DNA of 64,000 nt, from contig NZ_CP042806.1 of assembly GCF_008000815.1 (NCBI RefSeq), positions 5,394,001 to 5,458,000 on the forward strand. The letters are read 5' to 3'. The position numbers were made by a program, and so were the translations under genes. Below the pieces are notes generated by a model. That model saw only the letters and a list, made by a program, of their open reading frames with translations, was not told where the DNA came from and made no database searches. Source of the stretch: Terriglobus albidus. GTDB taxonomy: Bacteria > Acidobacteriota > Terriglobia > Terriglobales > Acidobacteriaceae. This document shows positions 8,717 through 16,710 of this stretch, in pieces; the stretch's first letter is position 1, and every line of letters begins with the position of its first letter.

Positions 8717-9646
8717 TCAGTTCGAGGACGGGTACTCGACATTGTCGACCACGAAGATACTGATGGCCCCGTCCTCTTTCTTGAGCTGGAGACCGAGTTG
8801 CTCCCTTATAGCCTCGGTAAATGTCGGTCCCGAATCGTCACGTGGGGCGCTGCTAATGCCTTCCCTACCTAAGGATTCAGGATCGAACTCGAGAATGAAA
8901 TCAAACGTTCCGTTTAGCCCTGTCTGATCCAATATAGGTCGATCAGACTCTCCTGCACCGGTCAACCAATCCACAATCGCGTTCATGGTCATGTCACGGC
9001 CGCCTTCTCTGAGACGGTACTTAGAAGTTCGAGCCTCAGTGCCGTCGCCGCAGGTAGCCGGCCAAAGTCCAACCATTGTCGCGACGGGTGTTCCCACCGC
9101 GGGGAGTGGCAGAGGAGCCGAGCACGATAAAGTCGGATTATGCGGTCTCAACTGAGGTCCAGTCTTCCCGGGCCTTGTAAGATACAACCCAAAGACAGGC
9201 ATTTCCCGCTTCTCTCGATGGACCTTCAGGTTGAACCGATCTTCAAGAAGAGACTGCAGCATCAACCGCATGTCTTCCTTGGTTGGCTTCCCGGATTCTG
9301 CTCTTGCGTTGATGTCAAATTTATCCGTCGTTGCCCAACTTGGCAGGCGGCGCATCAATCCGCCGCGAAATTCGCTGATGTTTATCTTGTAGGCAAAGAT
9401 AAGGAGGGTGACGAGGGATTGATTCGTTGCTGAGAAAACTCCTCCTGTGGGGAAATAAACATCTCCGCGATCAAGCGGAAAGTTCGAAGTCCCCCGACCG
9501 CCTGACTTGTTCTCGCGGACGGAAGCTACCTCGAACTCAAGCTTGTGAGGCGCCATCATTGACGATGGGTTCTGGGCAGACGATTGTGCCAGGTACGCCG
9601 GAGCAATCAAAACGACGATAAATCGCAAAAGAAGAAGACGCCGCAT
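8717..9646 (-). CDS. TIGR03435 family protein (soil-associated, function unknown)
   Basis: 309 residues with an N-terminal signal-like segment (MRRLLLLRFIVVLIAPAYLAQSSAQ). Family features are clear: FEVASVRENKSGG near 40, LMLQSLLEDRFNLKVHREKREMPVFGLYLTRPGKTGPQL near 128-165, ILDQTGLNGTFDFILEFDPE near 245 and REQLGLQLKKEDGAISIFVVDNVEYPS at the end. These proteins occur in many copies in Acidobacteria and soil Planctomycetes; no biochemical role is known to me. Probably exported. Standalone gene, with no clear ribosome site before the ATG. A paralogue is at 32507-33244. Confidence 0.93.
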   Translation of the reverse strand: MRRLLLLRFIVVLIAPAYLAQSSAQNPSSMMAPHKLEFEVASVRENKSGGRGTSNFPLDRGDVYFPTGGVFSATNQSLVTLLIFAYKINISEFRGGLMRRLPSWATTDKFDINARAESGKPTKEDMRLMLQSLLEDRFNLKVHREKREMPVFGLYLTRPGKTGPQLRPHNPTLSCSAPLPLPAVGTPVATMVGLWPATCGDGTEARTSKYRLREGGRDMTMNAIVDWLTGAGESDRPILDQTGLNGTFDFILEFDPESLGREGISSAPRDDSGPTFTEAIREQLGLQLKKEDGAISIFVVDNVEYPSSN

Positions 9647-9915
9647 ATGGGGAGGCTAACAAATCTTCAGCCGCTTCTAGACCATAGTTTCGACAACTTC
9701 GAATCCTGATCCGCACCTCCAAAGCAGGCCATGGAAATGACAGAGTGTGGAAAGCATGGAGAGCCATAAAACCGGCTTCCCACCCTTCCCACACTCTTTG
9801 GAAATCCCTTCAGGATTCCCACATTACCACGGCCTCGACGGCGAGTTAGGTGTTAAGGAGCAAAGGCAAAGACCAGCCATAACCTCAATTCAAGCCCTCA
9901 ACTCCGCAAGGGACT

Positions 9916-9958
9916 TGTAACGGATGTTCCCGGTCCAATGTGTAACGGATGTTCCGGT
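9916..9958. repeat. direct repeat TGTAACGGATGTTCC, possible IS-end relic
   Basis: TGTAACGGATGTTCCCGGT (9916-9934) recurs 25 bases later as TGTAACGGATGTTCCGGT (9941-9958). Short repeated ends beginning TGT are typical of some insertion sequence termini, for example the IS21 type. No transposase gene is nearby, so this is at most a relic. The rest of the 9647-9997 gap shows no gene I can support. Confidence 0.35.
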
Positions 9959-9997
9959 ACACTCAACCCCTGCACTATGAGCGCTAAGAATTTTCCC

Positions 9998-10612
9998 CTA
10001 TATCAGGATCCGCTCGGCCAGACGGACCATTTGGTCCACCGCATCTTCCGTCGTCATCTCTTCGGAGACGAAGATGTCGAAGAACTCGAAGGAGGTGAAG
10101 GTGTAAAGGGCCGCGGCTGCTTCGCTGGGCGGCAGAGCCATCGCGCTCGCAAAGCGATTGGCAAGCACCTCAGCCGCGCCACGGCGACGAGCGTACCGGG
10201 ATGAGACGGCCTGACCGAAGGCAAGGTCCAGTGCAGCGATGCCGTGAATGCGGCGGATCAACACACGTTCCTTGCGCCAGAACCGTGTAAACACGCGCAC
10301 AAATCCACGTACGGCGGTACGTGCATCGGTTCCGTGCATCACCTCGCGCATCTCCTCGACACCCGCGCCGAGCGCAATTTGATCGAAGAGCGCCGTGATG
10401 ATGCCCTCCTTGTTGCCAAAGAGGTTGTTCAGTGTCTGCCGCGAGATACCGTTCTTCGCCGAGACGTTCTCCATGGTGAACTCGGCTCCGCCACCCTTCT
10501 CCAGCAACTTTCGCGCTGTTCGCAGCACCCGCTCCCGGGTCACATCGGACTGCACTGCGCGCTGCCCCAGCGTATATGGACGTTTAGCTGGAGGCGGTCG
10601 TCGGGATGGCAT
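9998..10612 (-). CDS. TetR/AcrR family transcriptional regulator
   Basis: 204 residues. The N-terminal helix-turn-helix (about 25-70) contains TRERVLRTARKLLEKGGGAEFTMENVSAKNGISRQTLNNLFGNKEGIITALFDQIA, typical of TetR regulators. The C-terminal ligand domain is helical with no recognised specificity. It is divergent from the DUF2306 membrane protein gene 65 bases away and probably controls it. An inverted repeat (GACA-AGA-TGTC) lies in the shared region at 10643-10653. The ligand is unknown. Confidence 0.9.
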   Translation of the reverse strand: MPSRRPPPAKRPYTLGQRAVQSDVTRERVLRTARKLLEKGGGAEFTMENVSAKNGISRQTLNNLFGNKEGIITALFDQIALGAGVEEMREVMHGTDARTAVRGFVRVFTRFWRKERVLIRRIHGIAALDLAFGQAVSSRYARRRGAAEVLANRFASAMALPPSEAAAALYTFTSFEFFDIFVSEEMTTEDAVDQMVRLAERILI

Positions 10613-10640
10613 GAGGGTATTCTAGAGCCGAAGATTTAAC

Positions 10641-10670
10641 TGGACAAGATGTCTATCTAAATTCTACAGT
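10641..10670 (+). promoter_or_regulatory. candidate promoter of the DUF2306 gene, possibly leaderless
   Basis: TGGACA (10641-10646) and TACAGT (10665-10670) are separated by 18 bases. Transcription would start at about 10677, directly at the ATG at 10678, which also lacks a ribosome site. GACA-AGA-TGTC overlaps the -35 box and could be the TetR operator. Read by eye only. Confidence 0.4.
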
Positions 10671-10677
10671 GCTATCC

Positions 10678-11328
10678 ATGTCGACCGTGCCCTTGTCTTC
10701 GCCCACAACACGGTTTCCACGATGGCTGCGGATCTTCTTCTGGTTCTGCATTGTGATCGCTGTCGCCGTAGTGACGCGCCGCGTCGTCTCCTTCCTGGCG
10801 CCTGCTCGCAATGCACCACCCATGATGGTGAGCGTGGAAGAGGCGTTCATGAGCCGCAAGGCGCTCACGCTGGCGCATATCCTGCCCGCAGGAGCGTTGG
10901 TGCTGCTACTCCCGTTTGTCCTGCGACGCGGACCTGGAACAAGACGCGGTCTTGAAGGTGCAGTCTACGCACTGGGGTTTATCGTCGGCATCACCGCCTA
11001 TGCAATGAGCGGGCATCCGGTCGGCGGAATCATCGAGCGTTCTGCGGTACTGTTCTTCAACACTCTCTATCTCTTCTGCCTGACACGGTCGTTTCTTCTA
11101 TGGAGTTCCAAAGCGTTTCCATTGGCGGGACGATGGCTGCTGCGCGCCATGGGTATCCTGCTGGGGATTGCGACCACGCGGCCTGTCATGGGTGTCTTCT
11201 TCGCGACCAGCAGGCTTACACATATGACGCCGCAGCAATTCTTCGGCATCGCCTTCTGGATCGGTTTTTCCATCAATACGGTCGTAATTGAGTTGTGGCT
11301 GAGAAAGCATCCCGTTATCTCGAATTAG
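10678..11328 (+). CDS. DUF2306-like integral membrane protein
   Basis: 216 residues from the ATG at 10678. About six hydrophobic segments (near residues 15-32, 60-78, 93-111, 120-138, 148-165, 180-200). The layout and the segment RPVMGVFFATSRLTHMTPQQFFGIAFWIGFSINTVVIELWLR resemble DUF2306 membrane proteins, whose role is unknown. It is transcribed divergently from the TetR regulator and probably under its control. No Shine-Dalgarno sequence is visible. The DUF assignment is moderately sure; membrane location is clear. Confidence 0.72.
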   Translation: MSTVPLSSPTTRFPRWLRIFFWFCIVIAVAVVTRRVVSFLAPARNAPPMMVSVEEAFMSRKALTLAHILPAGALVLLLPFVLRRGPGTRRGLEGAVYALGFIVGITAYAMSGHPVGGIIERSAVLFFNTLYLFCLTRSFLLWSSKAFPLAGRWLLRAMGILLGIATTRPVMGVFFATSRLTHMTPQQFFGIAFWIGFSINTVVIELWLRKHPVISN

Positions 11329-11340
11329 GATTGTTCCTGC

Positions 11341-11485
11341 AGTGGTGCCCATCCATCGCATCGCGATGGATGGGATATCTCGCGAAGCGAGATTGCTTTC
11401 CCCTAGCGCAGCAAAAGACAGTTATGGGTAGAGAAGCAGATTTCTCCGCTCCCGCTGGTCGCTACGAAATGACAAACAAAAAGGC
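11341..11485. repeat. intergenic palindromic repeat modules
   Basis: The hairpin CCATCCATCGCATCGCGATGG is followed by TCTCGCGAAGCGAGA and then by a module reading gagaagcagatttctc...ctacgaaatgacaaacaaaa. The last module recurs at 25475-25518 and, inverted, at 38703-38742 and 51640-51680. These fill the gap between the DUF2306 gene and the HD-domain gene. Confidence 0.75.
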
Positions 11486-11591
11486 GATCCCCACAGCTTG
11501 GGACTGTCCAAGCCTGTCCGAAATTGCTGTATTTGTGTCGTGGCGTTCGCTGCCTGACCGCTCTAGGTTTGAGAGCAGGAGGCAGCAGACC

Positions 11592-12245
11592 ATGACCACC
11601 GACACCTTGCCCACCATCTCCGGAGTCACCATTCCCGACAGCAAACTCGCGCAAGCGATTACCACCTTCATCCGCGACACCGAGACTTCCCTGCTCTTCA
11701 ACCACTCCAGCCGTGTTTATCTCTTTGCGGCGCTTGCTGGTAAGCGCCGTGGGCTGAACTTCGATCCTGAACTCCTCTATGCGGGAGCGATGTTCCATGA
11801 CATCGGTCTGATGCCTTCCCACAGCAGTCCTCGCGATCGTTTTGAAGTAGACGGAGCCAATGCCGCGCGCGATTTTCTGCGCAGCCACAAGATCCCGGAG
11901 CAGGAGATCGATCACGTCTGGACAGCCATTGCACTGCACACCACGCCGGGTATTCCGCAGTATATGCATCCGGTCGTCGCCCTGGTGACCGCGGGAGTCG
12001 AGATGGATGTGCTTGGCATTGACTACACCAGCTTTGCCGACGCCGATCGCGAGGCTGTGGTCAACGCCTTCCCACGGACGCCAGCCTTCAAGGAAGACAT
12101 CCTACAGGCCTTCTACGACGGCATTCATCACAAGCCGGAGACTACCTTCGGCAACGTGAAGGCCGACGTGCTCGCCGATAAAGACCCGAACTTCAAACGC
12201 GGTAATTTCTGCCGTGTGATCCGAAACTCCATGTGGCGCGGTTAA
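11592..12245 (+). CDS. HD domain protein, cyanamide hydratase-like
   Basis: 217 residues from the ATG at 11592, which follows CAGGAGG. The long in-frame extension upstream runs through repeat DNA and is rejected. HD-domain metal ligands are visible: NHSSRVYLFAALAG (H near 39), FHDIGLMP (HD near 72-73) and HTTPG near 120. The FHDIGL...FEVDGANAARDFL...IALHTTPGI arrangement is like HD-type cyanamide hydratases and related phosphohydrolases. It is probably a cytoplasmic metal-dependent enzyme with unknown real substrate. It is followed after 51 bases by a GlxA-type regulator on the same strand, a likely functional partner. Confidence 0.82.
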   Translation: MTTDTLPTISGVTIPDSKLAQAITTFIRDTETSLLFNHSSRVYLFAALAGKRRGLNFDPELLYAGAMFHDIGLMPSHSSPRDRFEVDGANAARDFLRSHKIPEQEIDHVWTAIALHTTPGIPQYMHPVVALVTAGVEMDVLGIDYTSFADADREAVVNAFPRTPAFKEDILQAFYDGIHHKPETTFGNVKADVLADKDPNFKRGNFCRVIRNSMWRG

Positions 12246-12296
12246 GCTGTTCGCCACCGGGGAACGACGATCGCGCTTCCTAGTTAGAATCGGAGT

Positions 12297-13250
12297 ATGA
12301 GGAAGGTTGTGATCGTCGGTCCTCCTCCGGTCCAGATTCTCGATGTTGCCGGGCCGCTGGAGGTCTTCAGCAATGTCCCCGGATACGAGGTACAGCTTGC
12401 CCATCCGGGAACCGGCGATACTCTTCCAACTCACCGGGGCTTTGCCCTGACCAACGCCATTCCCATTCGCGAGATCACAGGAAAGATCGACACACTGGTC
12501 GTCGTCGGAGGTCCCGGAGCGGAGAACGGCATCTACGACGAAACCTTCATTGCCTGGATCGCTGAAGCAGGCGCCAAAGCAAGGCGTGTCGCCGCCATTT
12601 GCACCGGAGCTTTCCTTCTCGCAAAAGCTGGTCTGTTGGATGGAAGAAATGCCGTCACGCACTGGAACTTTTGTGACCGGATGGCCAAAGAGTTTCCTGA
12701 AGTCACGGTAAAAGCCGAATCTATCTTCCTGAAGGACGGGCCGATTTATACCTCCGCGGGCATCACCGCCGGTATCGACCTATGCCTTGCGCTCGTCGAA
12801 GAAGACCACGGACATGAAGCGGCGCTACGCGTCGCTCGCTTCCTCGTCATGTTCCTGGTGCGACCGGGCGGGCAATCGCAGTACAGCCATATGCTCTCGC
12901 GCCAGGCGATCACTTCTCAGCCCCTTCGTGAGCTGCAGGTGTGGATGCTGGAACATTTGCGCGAACACCTCACCGTTGACCGTCTTGCGGAACGCATGGG
13001 AATGAGTGCACGTAACTTCACTCGCGTCTGCCTGCGTGAGATGCGTATGAACCCGGGGCAATTCGTTGACCGCATGCGAGTTGAAGCTGCGCAGCAGATG
13101 ATCGACAGCTCATCGATGGGATTGAAGGAGATTGCGGATGCCTGCGGCTTCCGCTCAGCCGATGCCATGCGTCGTACGTTTCTTCGTGTGTTGGGTGTAA
13201 CGGCGGGTGAGTATGTGAATCGCTTCCGGCGGGATGCCACGAAAGCATAG
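12297..13250 (+). CDS. GlxA-family transcriptional regulator (DJ-1/PfpI plus AraC HTH)
   Basis: 317 residues. The N-terminal DJ-1/PfpI-like domain (about 1-185) shows VVGGPGAENG near 64 and the nucleophile-elbow AAICTGAFLLAKAGLLDG near 99, with Cys in the usual position. The C-terminal AraC/XylS DNA-binding domain (about 215-315) contains HLTVDRLAERMGMSARNFTRVCLREM and LKEIADACGFRSADAMRRTFLRVLGVTAGEY. Such proteins are usually activators whose DJ-1-like part senses a metabolite. It probably controls the upstream HD gene or itself; no operator was identified. Confidence 0.92.
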   Translation: MRKVVIVGPPPVQILDVAGPLEVFSNVPGYEVQLAHPGTGDTLPTHRGFALTNAIPIREITGKIDTLVVVGGPGAENGIYDETFIAWIAEAGAKARRVAAICTGAFLLAKAGLLDGRNAVTHWNFCDRMAKEFPEVTVKAESIFLKDGPIYTSAGITAGIDLCLALVEEDHGHEAALRVARFLVMFLVRPGGQSQYSHMLSRQAITSQPLRELQVWMLEHLREHLTVDRLAERMGMSARNFTRVCLREMRMNPGQFVDRMRVEAAQQMIDSSSMGLKEIADACGFRSADAMRRTFLRVLGVTAGEYVNRFRRDATKA

Positions 13251-13339
13251 CAGTCTTAACACCGACGCCCGGCTGCGGGGCAAAAATTGGGGGAGCCTTG
13301 CGGCTCCCCGAAGTGTGTGCAGCAGCGAAATGTGGATTT

Positions 13340-13455
13340 GAGCGTTTTCCCTGTTGCTGGGTATTCCGGAAGGGGCGTGCAGCGGCGTTTTCATTTCGGA
13401 AAACGCCCATAGATGCAGAATCCCTGCATCACACCCACAGGAAAAATGCTCTAGA
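13340..13455. repeat. ~117 bp MITE-like element, copy 1
   Basis: Bounded by inverted ends GAGCGTTTTCCCTG and CAGGAAAAATGCTCTA, with the internal hairpin GGCGTTTTC...GGAAAACGCC. An inverted copy is at 55372-55488, sharing the ends and the core gtgcagcggcgttttca. The right end overlaps the chemoreceptor stop codon at 13451-13453. Confidence 0.7.
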
Positions 13456-15043
13456 ACTCCACAAAGTTTGCGTCGTTGCCGGCGCCGACAGCGACGGGAA
13501 CGGGGATGGCCACCGGACGGATCATCGGTTTTGCAGGCTTTGCGGCAGCCTTTACGGCAGGCTTCGCCGAAACGCTCTTCGCGCTTTGATGAGTCATTGC
13601 GCGAGATGAGGTCTGCACGCCAACCATGGCTCCAAGGCGGGCAGCCAGTTCGTAAAGTGCGCCTGACTGCGCATTGAGCTGCTCAGCGGCTGCGGCAGAC
13701 TCCTCCGCGTTCGCGGCGTTCTTCTGTGTCACCGACTCCATACGGCCGATGGCGCGTGCGATCTGATCGACACCGCCGACCTGCTCCGAGGATCCATCGC
13801 CGATCTGGTCGACCAGCGACTTGATCTCAGTAAAGGAGCCTTCGAGTTTGGCTCCAGCCTCCGCCATCGATTCGATCTTGGTGCGGCCGTCTTCGGCGTT
13901 GGTCAGTGCTGCTCCGATCAGGGCGGAGGTCTCACGTGCTGCTTCGGCCGAACGCTGGGCAAGGTTACGCACCTCTTCGGCAACCACAGCGAAGCCTGCT
14001 CCGGCCTCACCGGCGCGGGCTGCTTCCACCGCTGCATTCAGCGCCAGGATATTGGTCTGGAACGAAATCTTGTCGATGACATTGATGATCTTCGCAATCT
14101 GCTGCGAGCTCTCATTGATGCTGGTCATCGAGTTGACGCACTCCTTCACGGCCGCCGCGCTCTGATGGGAGGTGCCAACGGCAGTGCCGACGATTCCCAT
14201 CGCAGAGCGCGCATTATCTGCGTTGCGCTTCGCCATGGACGAGATCTCTTCAGAGGAGGCCGATGTCTCTTCGATCATCGCCGCCTGCTCCGAGCTGTCA
14301 CGAGCCAGGTTCTGGCTGGAGGAAGAGATCTGCGAGGCTGCAGAGGCAATCTGCTCCGCACCCTGGTTCAGGGCGAGCACGTTTTTGCGCAGGTCGCGTT
14401 CCAGACGAATGACAATCCAACCAACGACAGCGGAGGCAATAAACGCAAGGAGCAGCAGCGTCATCGAAATCGACTCTGCGGTAACTACGGAGCTACGGGC
14501 ATCATTGCTCGCATCTGTCATGATTTTCTGCTGGTGCTCGAGGATCTGACTGCTCAGGTTGTCCGCTTCTTCAAGCGGTTGCGTGAGCTCATTCAGGTTC
14601 AGGTCGGCCGCTTGCTTGAGGTCGTGATTGTTAACCGCGGCGGCAAACCGCACATGGATTGGAGCCAGGCGGTCGAGCGTGGCTTCGGTTTTATTCAATA
14701 GATCTGCACCAGCGGAGCCTACTCCAACGTCGCGAATTCCTTTAATCGCCTTGCGGAACTCAGCTTCGTGCTGTGCGTACTGATGTTCCCGTTGGGCAGC
14801 CATATCCCAGTTCCCCATGGCGGCCTGGGCGAGTTCGCCACGCTGCGCAGCCAGCATCTCGGAACCAGAGGCATCGGCAACGCCGGCGAGATAAAACTTG
14901 TGAGCATCATCCACACCAAGCGTGTGAATCGTATCCCCCAAAGTACTTACGCGGTAGGCGAATGCCCCGCCCAGAACCATCGCCAGAAGGGTGAGGGCGC
15001 CTGTTGCGCTCATAAGCTTTTGCTTGATTGTCAGATTTTTCAT
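13451..15043 (-). CDS. methyl-accepting chemotaxis protein
   Basis: 530 residues from the ATG at 15043, which follows AGGTGG. There is one membrane segment near residues 10-30 (LMSATGALTLLAMVLGGAF), a helical periplasmic sensor of about 155 residues, and a second membrane segment near 190-210. The cytoplasmic signalling domain contains the hairpin tip IAKIINVIDKISFQTNILALNAAVEAARAGEAGAGFAVVAEEVRNLAQRSAEAA. No clear HAMP motif is visible. An Ala/Lys/Pro-rich linker (about 490-520) leads to a C-terminal NFVEF, which resembles the xWxxF pentapeptide that tethers CheR/CheB. No other chemotaxis genes are in the window, so this is an orphan receptor. Confidence 0.95.
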   Translation of the reverse strand: MKNLTIKQKLMSATGALTLLAMVLGGAFAYRVSTLGDTIHTLGVDDAHKFYLAGVADASGSEMLAAQRGELAQAAMGNWDMAAQREHQYAQHEAEFRKAIKGIRDVGVGSAGADLLNKTEATLDRLAPIHVRFAAAVNNHDLKQAADLNLNELTQPLEEADNLSSQILEHQQKIMTDASNDARSSVVTAESISMTLLLLAFIASAVVGWIVIRLERDLRKNVLALNQGAEQIASAASQISSSSQNLARDSSEQAAMIEETSASSEEISSMAKRNADNARSAMGIVGTAVGTSHQSAAAVKECVNSMTSINESSQQIAKIINVIDKISFQTNILALNAAVEAARAGEAGAGFAVVAEEVRNLAQRSAEAARETSALIGAALTNAEDGRTKIESMAEAGAKLEGSFTEIKSLVDQIGDGSSEQVGGVDQIARAIGRMESVTQKNAANAEESAAAAEQLNAQSGALYELAARLGAMVGVQTSSRAMTHQSAKSVSAKPAVKAAAKPAKPMIRPVAIPVPVAVGAGNDANFVEF

Positions 15044-15160
15044 TGTGTGCCACCTGCCAGGGAGAAACTCTGTCCTCTCCATCGGCGGAAAAAGGCATCA
15101 CAATAGCGATTAAGTTATGAGCGGTAAACGACTTAAGCCAATGTTAAGGCTAAATGCGAA

Positions 15161-15206
15161 ACGCCGGACGCCCCTTGACGGCAGCCGTGAAGGGGATATC
15201 CGGCGT
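15161..15206 (-). terminator. hairpin terminator-like structure
   Basis: Nested stem: ACGCCGGA (15161-15168) pairs with TCCGGCGT (15199-15206) and CCCCTT (15171-15176) with AAGGGG (15190-15195). It lies just after the stop of the 15212-15580 gene. The following T-run is weak, so efficiency is uncertain. Confidence 0.55.
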
Positions 15207-15211
15207 ATAAG

Positions 15212-15580
15212 TTACTTCGCCTTGCTGGCGTCGAACGTACCACTCACACCAAACGGATCAACCGTGGTATTCCCGGAGATCTTCTCGCCATCCAGTTTTC
15301 CGTCAAAGCTCAGCAACAGCGCGGTTCCGTTATAGTCGCCGGGTTGCGACCACTTGATCTGCTGGCCATCAATCTTTCCGGTCACCTTAGCCTCGCCTGC
15401 TTCACCTTTGCAGGTGCCCGACAGGTCTGCTCCGGCCTGGACGAAGTTACACTCCATTTCGCTATCGCTACCGCCGACCGACAAGTGGACCTTCCATTTG
15501 CCGCTGGCGTCAGGAGCGGCGGCGGTCTGTGCGAATGAGAGGGTGGAGAGCAGGGTAAGCGAGGCGACGAAGAGTCTCAT
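15212..15580 (-). CDS. secreted small hypothetical protein
   Basis: 122 residues from the ATG at 15580. The signal peptide MRLFVASLTLLSTLSFAQ is followed by a Gly/Lys/Asp-rich beta-type domain (SGKWKVHLSVGGSDSEMECNFVQAGADLSGTCKGEAGEAKVTGKIDGQQIKW). Two cysteines (about 45 and 57) may form a disulfide. The repeated G-x-hydrophobic strands resemble small periplasmic proteins common in Acidobacteria whose role is unknown. An ATG 27 bases upstream (15607) is an alternative start. Lone gene with a hairpin terminator after it. Confidence 0.7.
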   Translation of the reverse strand: MRLFVASLTLLSTLSFAQTAAAPDASGKWKVHLSVGGSDSEMECNFVQAGADLSGTCKGEAGEAKVTGKIDGQQIKWSQPGDYNGTALLLSFDGKLDGEKISGNTTVDPFGVSGTFDASKAK

Positions 15581-15700
15581 GAAGGGATTGACCTTTCCGG
15601 TGCACATGAATTACATACGTGTGAACACGCATTAATCTATACCGCCGGATTCCAATACTGTCCAGCGGAAATTCTTTTTCTCCCTGTGGAGGCTTTTCCC

Positions 15701-16426
15701 ATGACCCTGGCAGGTTTTGAGGCGGTTCAGCCGGCTCACGTACCATCGTTGGTGATGAAGCAAGATAGACCGCTGACCAAACACGCCATCAAGAGCAAGG
15801 CCACCCGCGATGCCCTGCTGAAGGCGGCCGAACAGATCTTTGCGCGTGACGGATACGAGCGGGCGCAGATCGATGAGATCGCACAGCTTTCAGGCCGGAC
15901 CCGCGGCGCCGTCTACGCGCAGTACAAGACCAAAGAACAACTCTTCTTCGCCGTGCAGGAGCGGCAGATTGAGACCGCGAAGGCAGAGGTGCAGAAGCTG
16001 CTCCTTGAGACGGACGACTACGCCGAACGGCTTGCCAGGCTTCGCGAGTACTACAGCGGCCTGCGTGATCCGCGTGCCGGTCTTCTCGATCTGGAGTTGA
16101 AACTCTATGCCATCCGCCATCCGGAGTCGGCTGCCTCCTGGGCCGATCGCTACACGCGGACCTACGGCCCAGGAAGCTTCGACGCTGAGTTCGGCCTGGC
16201 CCAACTACCGGGCCGCTCCAGGCTCCATAGCCGGGCTCTCGCCCTTGCTTCCCTGAAAACGGCGCTGATTCTCACGATGGAGTTTCTTCCCGATCACCTG
16301 CCACGCAGCGAGGCCAAACTGCTGCTGAAAGAAGTCTTCGACGGTCTGTTTCCCCCGAATACCGTTGCCGGCAGTGCGCCGAAAAAGAAAGCTCGCGCTG
16401 TTCGTAAGAAGGTATCCGGTGCGTAG
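15701..16426 (+). CDS. TetR/AcrR family transcriptional regulator
   Basis: 241 residues from the ATG at 15701, which has GGAGG at 9 bases. The helix-turn-helix near residues 30-75 reads KATRDALLKAAEQIFARDGYERAQIDEIAQLSGRTRGAVYAQYKTKEQLFFAV. The ligand-binding part is helical, and the C-terminus is Lys/Arg-rich (KKKARAVRKKVSG). There is no divergent partner: the next gene downstream is the secreted GH79-like hydrolase on the same strand, 284 bases on and separated by repeat DNA. The target is therefore unknown. Confidence 0.88.
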   Translation: MTLAGFEAVQPAHVPSLVMKQDRPLTKHAIKSKATRDALLKAAEQIFARDGYERAQIDEIAQLSGRTRGAVYAQYKTKEQLFFAVQERQIETAKAEVQKLLLETDDYAERLARLREYYSGLRDPRAGLLDLELKLYAIRHPESAASWADRYTRTYGPGSFDAEFGLAQLPGRSRLHSRALALASLKTALILTMEFLPDHLPRSEAKLLLKEVFDGLFPPNTVAGSAPKKKARAVRKKVSGA

Positions 16427-16445
16427 ATCGGGTACCCGGATACCC

Positions 16446-16597
16446 ATACACTGGGTGCCCCATTCACGCGAAGCGTGAGTGGGATATTCGAGCTACGCTC
16501 GAACCGCTTTTCGGTTGTTACCCTGCGGCGCGCCTGCCCAAACTAGATTGCTCACATCCCACCCATCGCGTTGCGATGGATGGGGCACCCAGTGTAT
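16446..16597. repeat. MITE-like element with 18-bp perfect inverted ends
   Basis: ATACACTGGGTGCCCCAT (16446-16463) is repeated exactly as its reverse complement at 16580-16597. The inside has further short palindromes (CACGCGAAGCGTG, TTCGAGCTACGCTCGAA, ACCGCTTTTCGGT). It belongs to the same general family as 34035-34213 and 43443-43617. Confidence 0.8.
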
Positions 16598-16710
16598 TGG
16601 CTATATTCAAAAGCCCAGAATGAGTTTGAGCCTTTTCCAATTTACATCCGTGCAAGCACGCATTTATTGTGATTGCCTACATCAAAAATCGTCCCCCGGA
16701 GCACTCATCC

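Noticed and set aside
11295-11591. N-terminal extension of the HD-domain gene
   Set aside because: It translates repeat DNA between genes; the ATG at 11592 has AGGAGG.
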